DNA from: Pseudomonadota bacterium
GTDB taxonomy: Bacteria; Pseudomonadota; Gammaproteobacteria; Burkholderiales; Thiobacillaceae
Reading direction: 5' to 3'
Assembly (NCBI GenBank): GCA_021836225.1
Contig: JAKBJA010000026.1
Span: 1 to 64,000 of the forward strand
DNA: 64,000 bases
Shown here: one piece after another, positions 1-8,990 of the stretch
How the letters are laid out: every line of letters begins with the position of its first letter
How positions within the stretch are numbered: position 1 is the first letter of the stretch
Position numbers and translations under genes: made by a program
Notes under the pieces: generated by a model
The model's input: only the letters and a program-made list of their open reading frames with translations
What the model was told of the DNA's origin: nothing
Databases searched by the model: none

Positions 1-93
1 CTCGAACCTATCGGTTATATCCCTCCAGCCGAAGCTGAGGCAAACTACTACCGGCAACTCGCCGAACAGACCGAATCAACGGCCTGCACTTAA
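1..93 (+). CDS. IS3-family transposase, C-terminal 30 residues (partial)
   Basis: The open frame enters from outside the window and stops with TAA at 91-93. Its peptide starts LEPIGYIPPAEAEANYYRQL. The IPPAE-x-E-x-x-YYR pattern is the usual C-terminus of the OrfB (DDE integrase) subunit of IS3 elements. The rve catalytic core lies upstream of the window, so activity cannot be judged. A stop codon ~35 bp before the element end fits normal IS3 architecture. Confidence 0.8.
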   Translation, partial: LEPIGYIPPAEAEANYYRQLAEQTESTACT

Positions 94-127
94 ACCAAAT
101 GGCCTCCACGAAAGTCGGGGCGGTTCA
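1..127 (+). mobile_element. Right end of an IS3-family insertion sequence
   Basis: The first 93 bases encode the C-terminus of an IS3-type transposase. They are followed at once by a terminal-inverted-repeat-like sequence ending in GGGGCGGTTCA at 117-127. Read from outside inwards, this end starts TGAACCGCCCC, typical of the IS51/IS1404 branch of IS3 elements. The left end lies outside the window, so the element's length and completeness are unknown. The insertion has cut the gene that follows. Confidence 0.8.
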
Positions 128-1433
128 GATCGGCGCGAGCAAGGCGGCACAGGAAAAGCTTGATCAGATAGATGCCATTTGGGATACGAAAGACTCGGAG
201 ACTTGGTTTCAAAATCCCGGCGGTATTCCTGGTGTCGTTCTAAAAATGTTGCCGCGGTTCTTGCTCATACCTGCAGATACCTCGGTAAGCGAAATTGAAG
301 GTACCTCGGCAGGCGTTCTCGGAAAAACGCTGAACGAGTTGTTTGAAGATGTTCGTGGTACATCGAATAACTATGCCCAAGCGCAGGAATATCTAAACAA
401 GCTCGCTCAGGAGCTTGATCCAGAAGACAGCGGCTCCGAATTCGGGAAGATGATTACTGAGTTGAATGCGGTGCTCGCAAGTGTATTTCCTGACTCCCAA
501 CTTCACGCCACTGCTAGCTTAAGCGATCCGAAGACTGCGCTGAAACCAACATTCAATGTTGAGATGTCAAGCAACGTTCGGACGCCTGTCAGTCATCAAG
601 GCTCAGGAATGATCCGAGCCGCTGCCTTTGGCATGCTTCGGTTTCGGCAGAAATGGCTTTCAAAAAGAGAGGACGACCATGTCCGATCTTTAATCGTCTG
701 CTTTGAAGAGCCTGAAATTTATCTACACCCAAGCGCAGCCAATCAAATGCGCGACACAATTTACGAACTAAGTGGCCACGAGTCGCAGATTGTCGCCACT
801 ACACACTCGCCGTTCATTATTGACCTGGCACGAAAGCCGAAACAGATATTGAACAGCCTTCGGTGCAACGTGGCTGGCGTAACTGCATCTCCGTTCAATG
901 TAACTGATGCATTTCTAGCCTTAGAAAATGACGCCAAGGCACATGTGAAGATGCTTTTGCGCGTCGACGATCACGTGGCACGAGTGTTCTTTACGAAGCA
1001 CATCATCATTATCGAGGGCGATACCGAAGAGGTTGTCATCAAGGAAACCCTCAAGCGTCTTCCTAAGGAGCGCTATCTTAAGATCGTCTCGGACTTCGAA
1101 ATCGTAAAAGCAAGAGGAAAGGCATCCATCATTGGCTTGGTGAAATACCTTGTAGCCATGGGTATTACTCCTATCGTCGTTCACGACCGGGATGGTGGTA
1201 TTGCCGGAGCGGAGGTCTTCAATCAACCGATTGCTGATGCCCTCGCCGGTGGTGGCAAAGTGGTCCAAATGCATGAAAACATCGAAGACGAAATGGGATA
1301 CACCGCTCCAACTTCGGAGAAACCATTCAAGGCATACCAACATACCCAGACGTGGGGCGACGATTGGGCAGGCATACCTGTGACATGGAAAGCAAAGATG
1401 GTAGAAATTTTCGGCGATTATGTTGAAAGTTAG
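99..1433 (+). CDS. OLD-family ATP-dependent nuclease, N-terminally truncated by the IS (chimeric start)
   Basis: The 444-aa frame keeps the second half of an OLD-type protein: an ABC-like signature SHQGSGMIR near residue 165, a Walker B CFEEPE near 201-206, the switch histidine in TTHSPF near 234, then a Toprim domain with EGD near 306 and DRD near 363. The N-terminal half with the Walker A P-loop is absent. The ATG at 99 and the first nine codons lie inside the insertion-sequence end (to 127), and the reading frame continues into the old gene from codon 10. Full OLD proteins are usually 550-700 aa. With no P-loop it is probably not an active ATPase, though the Toprim nuclease domain is intact. 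Best read as a broken defence-type gene. Confidence 0.8.
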   Translation: MASTKVGAVQIGASKAAQEKLDQIDAIWDTKDSETWFQNPGGIPGVVLKMLPRFLLIPADTSVSEIEGTSAGVLGKTLNELFEDVRGTSNNYAQAQEYLNKLAQELDPEDSGSEFGKMITELNAVLASVFPDSQLHATASLSDPKTALKPTFNVEMSSNVRTPVSHQGSGMIRAAAFGMLRFRQKWLSKREDDHVRSLIVCFEEPEIYLHPSAANQMRDTIYELSGHESQIVATTHSPFIIDLARKPKQILNSLRCNVAGVTASPFNVTDAFLALENDAKAHVKMLLRVDDHVARVFFTKHIIIIEGDTEEVVIKETLKRLPKERYLKIVSDFEIVKARGKASIIGLVKYLVAMGITPIVVHDRDGGIAGAEVFNQPIADALAGGGKVVQMHENIEDEMGYTAPTSEKPFKAYQHTQTWGDDWAGIPVTWKAKMVEIFGDYVES

Positions 1434-1559
1434 CCCTGCGATGCAGTGGGTGCTGAACACTAAACAAATAGTGTCACCCCAATATTCAGTCACACAAGCC
1501 GAGGGAATGGTTCCAGCGATACTTATGCTGATCCTGGCCAAAGTGGAGGTTAAGTAGTC

Positions 1560-2969
1560 ATGCAAGAAATCATCTGCCCGCATTGCGGGAAAGCATTCAA
1601 GATTGACGAGGCCGGATACGCGGACATCCTGAAGCAGGTTCGCGACAGCGCGTTCGAGCAGCAGTTGCACGAGCGGCTTGAGTTGGCCGAGCAGGACAAG
1701 TGGAATGCCGTTGAGCTCGCCAAGACCAAGGTCGCCAGCGACTTGCAGAAAGCTGCTGCAGCCAAGGACGCCGAAATCCAGGATCTGAAGGCCAAGCTCG
1801 ATGCCGGCGAGGTCGAGAGGAAGCTCGCCGTGACCGAGGCTCTTCGCACCGTGGAAAAAGAGCGTGACGCGCTTGCTAACGAACTTGAGAAGGCGAAGCA
1901 TGAAAAGCAAGCTGCTTCCGAACTGGCAGAAGCGAGGCTCGTGAGTGAACTACAGATGGCCGCCGCGACGAAGGACGCAGAGATACAGGGCCTGAAGGCC
2001 ACACTTGATGCTATCGAAGTTGCACAGAAGCTCGCGATTAGCGAGGCCGTTAGTGCGGTGGAAAAGGAGCGCGAAGAACTGAAGAGCGGTCTCGAGCGAG
2101 CCGAGCTTGAGAAGCAGCTCGCTGAGAAATCGCTCAAGGACAAGTACGAGACGCAGATCAAGGATCGCGATGACGCGATCGAGCGTCTCCGGGATATGAA
2201 GGCGCGCCTGTCGACCAAGATGGTTGGCGAAACCCTCGAGCAGCACTGCGAGACCGAATTCAACCGTATTCGAGCGACGGCGTTTCCGAGGGCGTATTTC
2301 GAGAAGGACAACGACGCGCGGACTGGCAGCAAGGGCGACTACATCTTTCGCGACTCGGTTGAGGCCGGCACCGAGATCGTCTCGATCATGTTCGAGATGA
2401 AGAACGAGAGCGACGTAACAGCTACCAAGAAGAAGAACGAAGACTTTCTCAAAGAGCTCGACAAGGACCGTACAGAGAAGGGGTGCGAGTATGCAGTGCT
2501 AGTTTCCCTGCTTGAGCCTGACAGCGAGCTTTACAACTCCGGCATTGTCGATGTGTCCCACCGTTATCCGAAGATGTATGTCGTCCGACCGCAATTCTTC
2601 ATCCCGATCATTACGCTGCTGCGAAATGCCGCCCAGAACTCATTGAAGTATAAAACCGAGCTCGCGCTGGTGAAAGCACAGAACATTGATATCACTAACT
2701 TCGAGAACGAGCTCGACGCGTTCAAGACTGGCTTCGCTCGGAACTACGAACTGGCGTCCAAGAAATTTAAGACGGCTATTGAGGAGATCGACAAGACCAT
2801 CGACCATCTTCAGAAAACCAAGGACGCCCTGCTCGGTTCAGAAAACAACCTCCGTCTTGCCAACAACAAGGCCGACGATTTGACCGTCAAGAAGCTGACC
2901 AAGGGTAATCCCACAATGGCCGCAAAGTTCGCCGAGCTCAAGAACGATGCTCCTTCCGATGCTGGATGA
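1560..2969 (+). CDS. DUF2130 family protein (zinc-ribbon, coiled-coil, nuclease-like domain)
   Basis: A 469-aa protein. It opens with a CPHCG half zinc knuckle (residues 6-10), followed by ~200 residues of alanine/glutamate/lysine-rich coiled coil containing two related blocks around AAAxKDAEIQ-LKA. The C-terminal half is the DUF2130 domain, with GDYIFRD and a following FEMKNE. Together these resemble the D...ExK core of PD-(D/E)XK nucleases; the link to nuclease activity is inference. The gene stands alone between the truncated OLD gene and a gene-poor stretch. DUF2130 proteins are often found in accessory DNA. The molecular role is not established. Confidence 0.75.
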   Translation: MQEIICPHCGKAFKIDEAGYADILKQVRDSAFEQQLHERLELAEQDKWNAVELAKTKVASDLQKAAAAKDAEIQDLKAKLDAGEVERKLAVTEALRTVEKERDALANELEKAKHEKQAASELAEARLVSELQMAAATKDAEIQGLKATLDAIEVAQKLAISEAVSAVEKEREELKSGLERAELEKQLAEKSLKDKYETQIKDRDDAIERLRDMKARLSTKMVGETLEQHCETEFNRIRATAFPRAYFEKDNDARTGSKGDYIFRDSVEAGTEIVSIMFEMKNESDVTATKKKNEDFLKELDKDRTEKGCEYAVLVSLLEPDSELYNSGIVDVSHRYPKMYVVRPQFFIPIITLLRNAAQNSLKYKTELALVKAQNIDITNFENELDAFKTGFARNYELASKKFKTAIEEIDKTIDHLQKTKDALLGSENNLRLANNKADDLTVKKLTKGNPTMAAKFAELKNDAPSDAG

Positions 2970-2981
2970 GTCAGCTTATTC

Positions 2982-3016
2982 ATGCCCGATGCGCGTTTGA
3001 ACGCGCAGATCGGCAT
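2982..3016. repeat. Imperfect palindrome downstream of the DUF2130 gene
   Basis: ATGCC-CGAT-GCGCGTT at 2982 onward is mirrored by AACGCGC-AGATC-GGCAT ending at 3016, with one or two bulged bases. It begins 12 bp after the DUF2130 stop codon. There is no T-run on either side, so it is not a textbook terminator, but it could cap the 3' end of the transcript. The rest of 2970-3269 shows no convincing gene. Confidence 0.35.
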
Positions 3017-3269
3017 AGTGCGAGCGAGGACTTCCCGCTGCAACGCAGTCATTCATACAGCGAAGCGGAACTTCAGCCCTGGTGCGGTTGAAGCCGTTGA
3101 GAGCCAGGGTTCCGAGTGGCAGTTCAGGCCGAGAACTGGCCCTTAGGTTCGGCTGACCCGATGACCTCTTTGGGGTGCGATGCAGTTATTACCCATCCGC
3201 TTCCAACAACATGCAATTTGACCAAGCGGGAAGCACGCGTGGCCGTTCTCACATTGGACTCCGGAAACC

Positions 3270-3830
3270 TTATTTTTTCTTCCTGTAATACCCCACCAGT
3301 TCGCCCTGCGCCAGGATGTGTCCCCGCATCGCCTTTTCCAGCGCCGCCTTGGTTGCCGGCTGCAGAACCGGCAGTACGGTGTCGAGCGCATACAGCTTGT
3401 GAAAATAGCGATGGCGGCCGATGGGCGGGCAGGGGCCGCCGTAGCCGGTTCGCTGCCAGTCGTTGAGGCCTTCGCGGGTGCCGGCCGGCAGGCTGGCAGG
3501 CAGCACGCCCGCCGCGAGCCCGGTGGTGGCGGACGGAAGGTTGTACAGCACCCAGTGCACCCAGGTCATCTTCGGTGCGGCCGGGTCGGGGGCATCGGGG
3601 TCGTCGACGATCAGCGCCAGGCTTTTGGTGCCGGCCGGCACGCCGGTCCACGCCAGCGGCGGCGACTGGTCGCGGCCCTCGCAGGTGTACAGGCTGGGAA
3701 TGTCGGTATTCGGGGCGAATGCGCTCGACGTCAGTTCCATGGTCGTGTTCCTTTCCGCGGCGTAGGCGACTCCACCCGCCAGGGCGAGTGCGATGCCAGC
3801 TCCGATCAGCTTGCGTGTTGAATCCCGCAT
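3270..3830 (-). CDS. YbhB/YbcL family Raf kinase inhibitor-like (PEBP) protein, exported
   Basis: A 186-aa protein with a cleavable signal peptide (basic start, hydrophobic residues 9-22, AYA-A cleavage near 24). The body carries the bacterial phosphatidylethanolamine-binding-protein motifs: DDPDAPDP followed by WVHWVLYNLP, and GYGGPCPPIGRHRYFHKLYALD split around the ligand pocket. E. coli homologues YbhB/YbcL are periplasmic or cytoplasmic, with no fixed substrate. The gene is monocistronic and lies upstream of the proton-ATPase gene on the same strand. The start is supported by the signal peptide. Confidence 0.85.
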   Translation of the reverse strand: MRDSTRKLIGAGIALALAGGVAYAAERNTTMELTSSAFAPNTDIPSLYTCEGRDQSPPLAWTGVPAGTKSLALIVDDPDAPDPAAPKMTWVHWVLYNLPSATTGLAAGVLPASLPAGTREGLNDWQRTGYGGPCPPIGRHRYFHKLYALDTVLPVLQPATKAALEKAMRGHILAQGELVGYYRKKK

Positions 3831-3923
3831 GAGCCACCTATCTATTTCGGTTTGAAATATAGACCGCCTTGCGGGCTGTGCACGATGAAGACGTGGCTGC
3901 GCAACGACCGCCAGCCCGGTGCG

Positions 3924-6371
3924 CTAGGCTACGGCCGCTGGAACACGCCATCTGATCATCGCCACTTTCACGGCCTCGTTCACGACCAGGCACGACACCA
4001 TCGCATACGCGAAAATCACGAACGTCTGCCACCCGGGCAAGGGCGTGAGTCCGGGGAGACCAATGAAGGTCAGGGCGGTGCCCGCGAGTGCGCCAGCCAC
4101 GAGCGACGCCAGGAAGGATGTGCTGGGCATCGTCGCCCAGAACCAGTGTCGTTCTCTCACCGACACGATGGAAAAAACGCAGAAATAGAGCAGTGTCAGG
4201 TAGCTGAACGTGCCCAGCGCATTGCTATCCGTGGCCAGACCGAAGCGCGACCAGCCGATCCACAGGAACAGGAGCGACTCCCCTGTCATTGCGACGCCGA
4301 GTGCCGCGGAAATCAGGACGTAGTCCCCAATGGCCCATGTCTCCGGCTTCCTGGATGGGCGAACGCGGTCAGTAGCCAGGGCGATCGTCGCGAAATCCAG
4401 AACGAAAACCAGCAGCAGCATCGCGAAGGCCGAGACGACGAACTTGCCGGTCACGACGAACGCGATGGCGACGAAGGCCGCCTTCAGGAGGGTGCGGCTG
4501 ATCTTGTTGATGATCCAGGTCAGGATGCGCTGGTAGATCGTCCGCCCCTGCTCGACCAGCGTCACGATATTGGTCAGCCCCGGTTCGGTCAGGACCACGC
4601 TCGCGGCGCCCTTGGCGACGTCGGTCGCGCTGCTGACGGCGATGCCGACCTCGGCCTGGCGCAGCGCGGGCGCATCGTTGACGCCGTCTCCGGTCATGCC
4701 GGTCACGTGGCCGGCGGCCTGCAGGTGCTGCACCACGATGTACTTGTCCTCCGGATACACCTCGGCGAAGCCGTCGGCACCCGCCAGCAGATCGACGGCC
4801 TCGTTGCTGGCCTGCGCATCCGCGGCCTTGAGGTCCGATACACGCCGGATGTTGGGCAGGCCGACGCCCTGCGCGATCTCGCGCGCGACCGCCAGCGCAT
4901 CGCCGGTGAGCATCTTCACCGCCACGCCGAGGTCGCGCAGGGCGGCGATGAGTTGTGCGGCGTCCGGCCGCGGCGGGTCGACCAGGGTCACCAGCCCGAC
5001 CAGAGTTGGACTCCCCGTCCCGGTGCCGCGCGCGACTGCCAGGGTGCGGTAGCCCTTCGCGGCCGACTCGCTGACGCGCGCCTCCAGCGTCTCGATTTCC
5101 GGCGCTTGCAGCCCGCAGGCTTCGGCGATGGTGCGCACGGCGCCTTTCATCACGCGCAGCCGCTGGCCGTGCTGTTCGACCACCGCTTCCGTGCGCCGGG
5201 TCCGCGCATCGAACGGCGCGAAGGAGACGGGGGTGACTGCGGCAACGCTGTCGAAGACATGGTGTGCGTTCGCCGCGGCGAGGAAGGCCAGGTCGATCGG
5301 GTCCTGGTTGGCCGCCTGCGATGCCAGCGCGCCGGCGAACAGCACATCGGCTTCCGTTGCTTGCCCCAGCGGGATGATGCCGGTGACGGCCAGCTGGTTC
5401 AGGGTGATCGTGCCGGTCTTGTCCACGCACAGCACGTCCATCGTCGCGGCATCCTCCGCGGCACTCAGCCGGGTGACCAGCACGCCGCGCTTCGCCAGCT
5501 CCTTCGACCCGACCGCCATGCTGACCGTGAACATGACCGGCAGCGCGACCGGCACTGCGCTCATCAGCAGTACGAGCAGGAGCGGCGCCACCTCGAGGAG
5601 CGGCGCGCCGTGGATCAGGGACAACGCAAACACGACGGCCACCAGCGCGCCGACGATGACGAAGAGCCAGCGCACCACCCTGGTCACCACCGCTTCGATA
5701 TGGAGTTTCGGCCGCGCCGTCTGCACCAGTTCGGTGGTGCGGCCGAAGTAGGTCTCTGCCCCGGTCAGCATCACCACGCCGTTGCCTTCGCCGCGGCGGA
5801 CGATCGAGCCCGAAGACAGGATGCCGCCGGCCGCCTTGTCGACCTCCTGCGATTCGCCGGTGAGGGCCGACTGGTCGACGCTCACGTCCCCGTCGAGGAG
5901 TTTCACGTCGGCCGGGACGAGGTCGCCGGGGCGCACGCGGACGATGTCGCCGGGCACCAGTTCGCGTGCGGGAACAAGCTGCCAGCTGGCCTCGCGCAGC
6001 ACCCGTGCACTCACCTGCAGGCGCCGCCGCAGGGTTTCGACGACGCCTGCCGCCCGCCGCTCCTGCAGGAAGGCCACCACGGCATTGACGACCAGCAGTG
6101 CGCCCACCACGGCGAGGTCCGCGTATTTTCCGAGGAAGGCCGACAACACCATGATCAGTTCGAGCATCCACGCCGATATGCCCCAGAACTTGGCGAGAAA
6201 CTGGCGGACCGGATGCGCCTTCTGTTCGGCCACCTCGTTGTAGCCATGCGCCTGCCGGCGGCTGTCCACATCGGCGTGGGTGAGGCCTGTTGCGGCATCC
6301 ACCTGAAGCGCCGCGAGCGCATCGGCAACCGATGCGGAGGCGAGGTCGGTTGTCCGGGCAGCTTCAGGCAT
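3924..6371 (-). CDS. P-type proton-exporting ATPase (P3A, plasma-membrane H+-ATPase type)
   Basis: An 815-aa ion pump that should export protons across the inner membrane at the cost of ATP. Motifs in order: N-terminal cation-ATPase domain, actuator loop TGES (~171-174), M4 with PVALPV (~275), phosphorylation site DKTGT with Asp near 317, hinge TGDGVNDAP near 560, and six C-terminal membrane helices. The lack of CPC or HMA metal sites argues against P1B metal pumps. Length and the VLCVDKTGTITLN context fit the P3A group (archaeal/bacterial relatives of yeast Pma1). It reads in the same direction as the universal stress gene, 110 bp downstream of it, which suggests an acid/energy stress unit. 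Confidence 0.88.
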   Translation of the reverse strand: MPEAARTTDLASASVADALAALQVDAATGLTHADVDSRRQAHGYNEVAEQKAHPVRQFLAKFWGISAWMLELIMVLSAFLGKYADLAVVGALLVVNAVVAFLQERRAAGVVETLRRRLQVSARVLREASWQLVPARELVPGDIVRVRPGDLVPADVKLLDGDVSVDQSALTGESQEVDKAAGGILSSGSIVRRGEGNGVVMLTGAETYFGRTTELVQTARPKLHIEAVVTRVVRWLFVIVGALVAVVFALSLIHGAPLLEVAPLLLVLLMSAVPVALPVMFTVSMAVGSKELAKRGVLVTRLSAAEDAATMDVLCVDKTGTITLNQLAVTGIIPLGQATEADVLFAGALASQAANQDPIDLAFLAAANAHHVFDSVAAVTPVSFAPFDARTRRTEAVVEQHGQRLRVMKGAVRTIAEACGLQAPEIETLEARVSESAAKGYRTLAVARGTGTGSPTLVGLVTLVDPPRPDAAQLIAALRDLGVAVKMLTGDALAVAREIAQGVGLPNIRRVSDLKAADAQASNEAVDLLAGADGFAEVYPEDKYIVVQHLQAAGHVTGMTGDGVNDAPALRQAEVGIAVSSATDVAKGAASVVLTEPGLTNIVTLVEQGRTIYQRILTWIINKISRTLLKAAFVAIAFVVTGKFVVSAFAMLLLVFVLDFATIALATDRVRPSRKPETWAIGDYVLISAALGVAMTGESLLFLWIGWSRFGLATDSNALGTFSYLTLLYFCVFSIVSVRERHWFWATMPSTSFLASLVAGALAGTALTFIGLPGLTPLPGWQTFVIFAYAMVSCLVVNEAVKVAMIRWRVPAAVA

Positions 6372-6481
6372 GATTCAAGAGATCGCCGGGCAAAGTCCGG
6401 GCGACGAAAGGGGGTGCGTGGTCAAGGGGTGGAGCCGTCGAGGTACGGTTCACATTCTGGGGATCTGGCAGGGCACGTTCT

Positions 6482-6928
6482 TCAGGTTCCCCGGATCAGC
6501 AGCACCGGTTTGGTGGCGACGCGCACCACGCCCTCGGCGACGCTGCCCAGCAGCAGGTGGCTCAGACCCCGGCGGCCGTGGGTGCCGATGACGATCAGGT
6601 CGGCGGGCCAGGCATCGGCATCTGCGGCGATCATTTCCGGGATACGGTGGCCCAGGGTGTCGATTTCGATCAGCCCGGATTCCACCGCGATCCCGGCTGC
6701 GGTCGCCACCGCACCGGCCTTGTGGAGGATTGCCTGTCCTCCCTTGATCATGGCATCCCAGATCTCGGACGGGTTGGGAAACTCCGCGCTCAGGTTGAGG
6801 TTGACGTTATCCACCACATGCACGATCCGCAGTTGGGCCCGGACTTCCCCGGCCAGCTTGATCGCTTCCTGCAATGCCAGTTCCGAGGTGTGGCTGCCAT
6901 CCACGGCCACCAGGATGCGTTTGAACAT
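6482..6928 (-). CDS. Universal stress protein (UspA family)
   Basis: A 148-aa single Usp domain starting [12 protein letters not shown]. The ATP-binding signature G-x2-G-x9-G-S is present near the C-terminus ([18 protein letters not shown]), so it belongs to the nucleotide-binding class. A strong AGGAGG ribosome-binding site lies 6 bases before ATG. It sits just upstream of the P3A ATPase gene in the same direction and may be co-transcribed. The biochemical role is unknown beyond ATP binding and stress survival, as for the family. Confidence 0.9.
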   Translation of the reverse strand: MFKRILVAVDGSHTSELALQEAIKLAGEVRAQLRIVHVVDNVNLNLSAEFPNPSEIWDAMIKGGQAILHKAGAVATAAGIAVESGLIEIDTLGHRIPEMIAADADAWPADLIVIGTHGRRGLSHLLLGSVAEGVVRVATKPVLLIRGT

Positions 6929-7039
6929 CGTGCCTCCTTGAATAGTGTCTTCAATCCAATCTGCCTGTACTTAATCCAAGCATATCCCGGGGGTGAACGC
7001 TAGCGCGTTATCACGGCCATCATCGCCTGACGCAAGCCG

Positions 7040-7717
7040 TCAGCCCGTAATTCCGAACTCGGCGCACAGCTTGTTGACCAAACCTTTCAGTGCGTCCACT
7101 TCGGCCTCCAGCCGTGCCACCTTGGCCTTGAGCGCGGCGATCTCGCCCACGGCCACGTCGGCCATGGGTTCGGCGCTCGGGAGCGGCGCGGCCGGAGCTT
7201 CCTCGATGGCGGGGGCGCCGCTGAGCAGATGCGCCCAGCGGGTCTCGCGCGCACCGGGCAGGCGGGGCAGTTCGACCACCATCGCGCCTTCGTGGCGCTC
7301 GGCCAGTTCGTGCAGAAAGCCTTCCACCGCCGAGATGTCAGCGAACTTGTGCAGGCGTTCGCAGTTGATGCGCAACTCGCCCGCCGTCTGCGGGCCGCGC
7401 AGCATCAGCATGGTGAGCAGGGCAACGGCCTGGGCGGGCAGTTGCAGGGCCTTGCCCAGGTTGTGGGCGTAGCGCGGCACGCGGCCGCCGCTGGACTCGA
7501 TGACCAGGGCGGGTCCCCTGAGGCTGTCGAGGGCGGCCTGCACCTCGGCCTCGCTCGCGTCCATGATGGGGTGGCGGCTGGTCTTCTGGTTGCAGCCGGC
7601 CACCAGGGCATTGAGGGACAGGGGATAGGTGTCGGGCACGGTGTGCTGCTTTTCGCACAGCACGCCGAGGACGCGGGTTTCGAGCAGGGACAGGATGGGC
7701 AGGCGGGGCGTGGTCAT
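7040..7717 (-). CDS. YceH family protein (DUF480)
   Basis: A 225-aa protein from ATG at 7717. Two winged-helix-like DUF480 repeats are recognisable: LETRVLGVLCEKQ-TVPDTYPLS-N-LVAGCNQKTSR-P near the start, then LLTMLMLRGPQTAGELR near the middle, as in E. coli YceH. A C-terminal extension ends in a short coiled coil (EIAALKAKVARLEAEVDALK). An in-frame ATG 30 bp upstream (7747) is possible, but the family homology starts just after 7717. Longer upstream frames overlap the divergent coiled-coil gene and are unlikely. Function is unproven; a DNA-binding role is inferred from the fold. Confidence 0.85.
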   Translation of the reverse strand: MTTPRLPILSLLETRVLGVLCEKQHTVPDTYPLSLNALVAGCNQKTSRHPIMDASEAEVQAALDSLRGPALVIESSGGRVPRYAHNLGKALQLPAQAVALLTMLMLRGPQTAGELRINCERLHKFADISAVEGFLHELAERHEGAMVVELPRLPGARETRWAHLLSGAPAIEEAPAAPLPSAEPMADVAVGEIAALKAKVARLEAEVDALKGLVNKLCAEFGITG

Positions 7718-7910
7718 GGCGGGACTGAGGGATAGGGATGTGGCCATTATGCCCCGCGTCAAAGAGGACGGTTCCCGGGGAGGGAGCTCGCTCCCTCCCC
7801 GGTCTATACTGGCTAATGTCTGACGCCGTGGTCGGCGAGATGGGCGACAAGATCGACTGCGCTTGCGCGGGACGGCAACTGAATGCACCCACCCTTCAAA
7901 GGAGAGAGCG

Positions 7911-8201
7911 ATGAGCACGCGCGACGAATATGTTCGGAAAATGCATTCCCTGCTGGATAAAGGAAGCGCCGAAATCGATGCCCTGGAGGCCAAGGCCGAG
8001 CATGCCGAGGCCGGGGCGCGTGAGGCGTATCAGAAGCAGATCGCTGCGCTGCGCGTCAGGCAGGATGAGGCCCGCGCCAGGCTGGAGTCGTTGCGCACTG
8101 CGGGCGAGGGCGCCTGGCAGGATTTGAAGGCCGGCGTCGAGTTGGCATGGGACGCCATCGGCGAGGCAATCGAATCCGCCAAATCCCGCATCAAGAAATA
8201 G
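7911..8201 (+). CDS. Small coiled-coil stress-type protein (sll1863-like)
   Basis: A 96-aa, highly charged, all-helical protein with no cysteine. Heptad-like runs span residues 10-75, and the C-terminal segment EAIESAKSRIKK is lysine-rich. ATG at 7911 is preceded by GGAGAG at a good distance, so the longer frame starting at 7863 is not used. The sequence resembles the short coiled-coil proteins grouped with cyanobacterial sll1863 as stress-response proteins, a weak and inferred link. It is monocistronic. Confidence 0.7.
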   Translation: MSTRDEYVRKMHSLLDKGSAEIDALEAKAEHAEAGAREAYQKQIAALRVRQDEARARLESLRTAGEGAWQDLKAGVELAWDAIGEAIESAKSRIKK

Positions 8202-8249
8202 CCTGTCACACGCCACGCCGTTGCGAACCAGCCAGACGCGGGGGCAGGC

Positions 8250-8870
8250 TTATTTCGAAGCCGACGGCGACCCGGAGGCCGCCAGCAGGGCGGACAGGAA
8301 GGTCGGGTCTTCGAACAGCATTTTCATGCCATTCTCGAGCGCCCGGTCCAGTGCGAGTTTGGCGTTATTGCCGGTCGCGAGCTGCGTGTTCGCTTCCTTG
8401 CCCTGCGCAATGATCTGCTTCGAGTACAGCAGCGCACCGTTCTTCGATTTCACGGTGACCGACAGGTTCAGGTCGGCCACAGCGTCGCCGGCGAAGAAGC
8501 CCATTTTGTGATCGTTGTAGAAGCGGGTCACGTCGGCAGCGACCTTGACGAGCGCCGCATCCGAACCAAGTTGGAAACCGCGCGCCTGCAACTCCTTCTC
8601 GATGGCCTTGCGCACGGTCACGGCCACGTCCTCGGCGGCGGTGATGGGCGCCATCTCCATGCCGAAGCCGTTCTTCTTGCTGCTAACCTTGCTCTTGTCC
8701 AGCCGCTGGTCGGCGACCTGCACGTTCACCGAAACGTTCTCGGCGCCGGCAACTTTGGCGACACCTGCCTGCTGGGTGTAATTGATCGCGATCTGCTCGG
8801 TGGTGAGCGCGCAGCCCGACAGGCTGGCCACGGCCACGCAGCCTGCGAAGGCCAGTGCTTTTGCTTGCAT
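8250..8870 (-). CDS. YajG-like lipoprotein
   Basis: A 206-aa lipoprotein precursor. Basic/hydrophobic residues 3-18 end in a lipobox LSGC with the acylated cysteine near residue 21. The mature part has the YajG-family pattern of paired beta strands: VSVNVQVADQR, a central VRKAIEKELQARGF helix, and VKVAADVTRFYND. It is likely anchored in the outer membrane, since residue +2 is alanine rather than aspartate. The role is unknown. The gene is alone on the minus strand. Confidence 0.75.
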   Translation of the reverse strand: MQAKALAFAGCVAVASLSGCALTTEQIAINYTQQAGVAKVAGAENVSVNVQVADQRLDKSKVSSKKNGFGMEMAPITAAEDVAVTVRKAIEKELQARGFQLGSDAALVKVAADVTRFYNDHKMGFFAGDAVADLNLSVTVKSKNGALLYSKQIIAQGKEANTQLATGNNAKLALDRALENGMKMLFEDPTFLSALLAASGSPSASK

Positions 8871-8990
8871 TTCTTATTTCCCCCTGGTGAATGAACGGCA
8901 CTGAAATCCCTTTCAGCGGCGGCCATTATGCTTGGCGGATTCGTCGATTCACAAGGGATTTGGCCCATTCGGTACCGCTGCTGCGCCTGT

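Noticed and set aside
3852..6941. 1029-codon open frame on the plus strand
   Set aside because: It is antisense to the proton ATPase and stress-protein genes. Its translation is rich in Arg/His/Gly with no domain, typical of a shadow frame in high-GC DNA.
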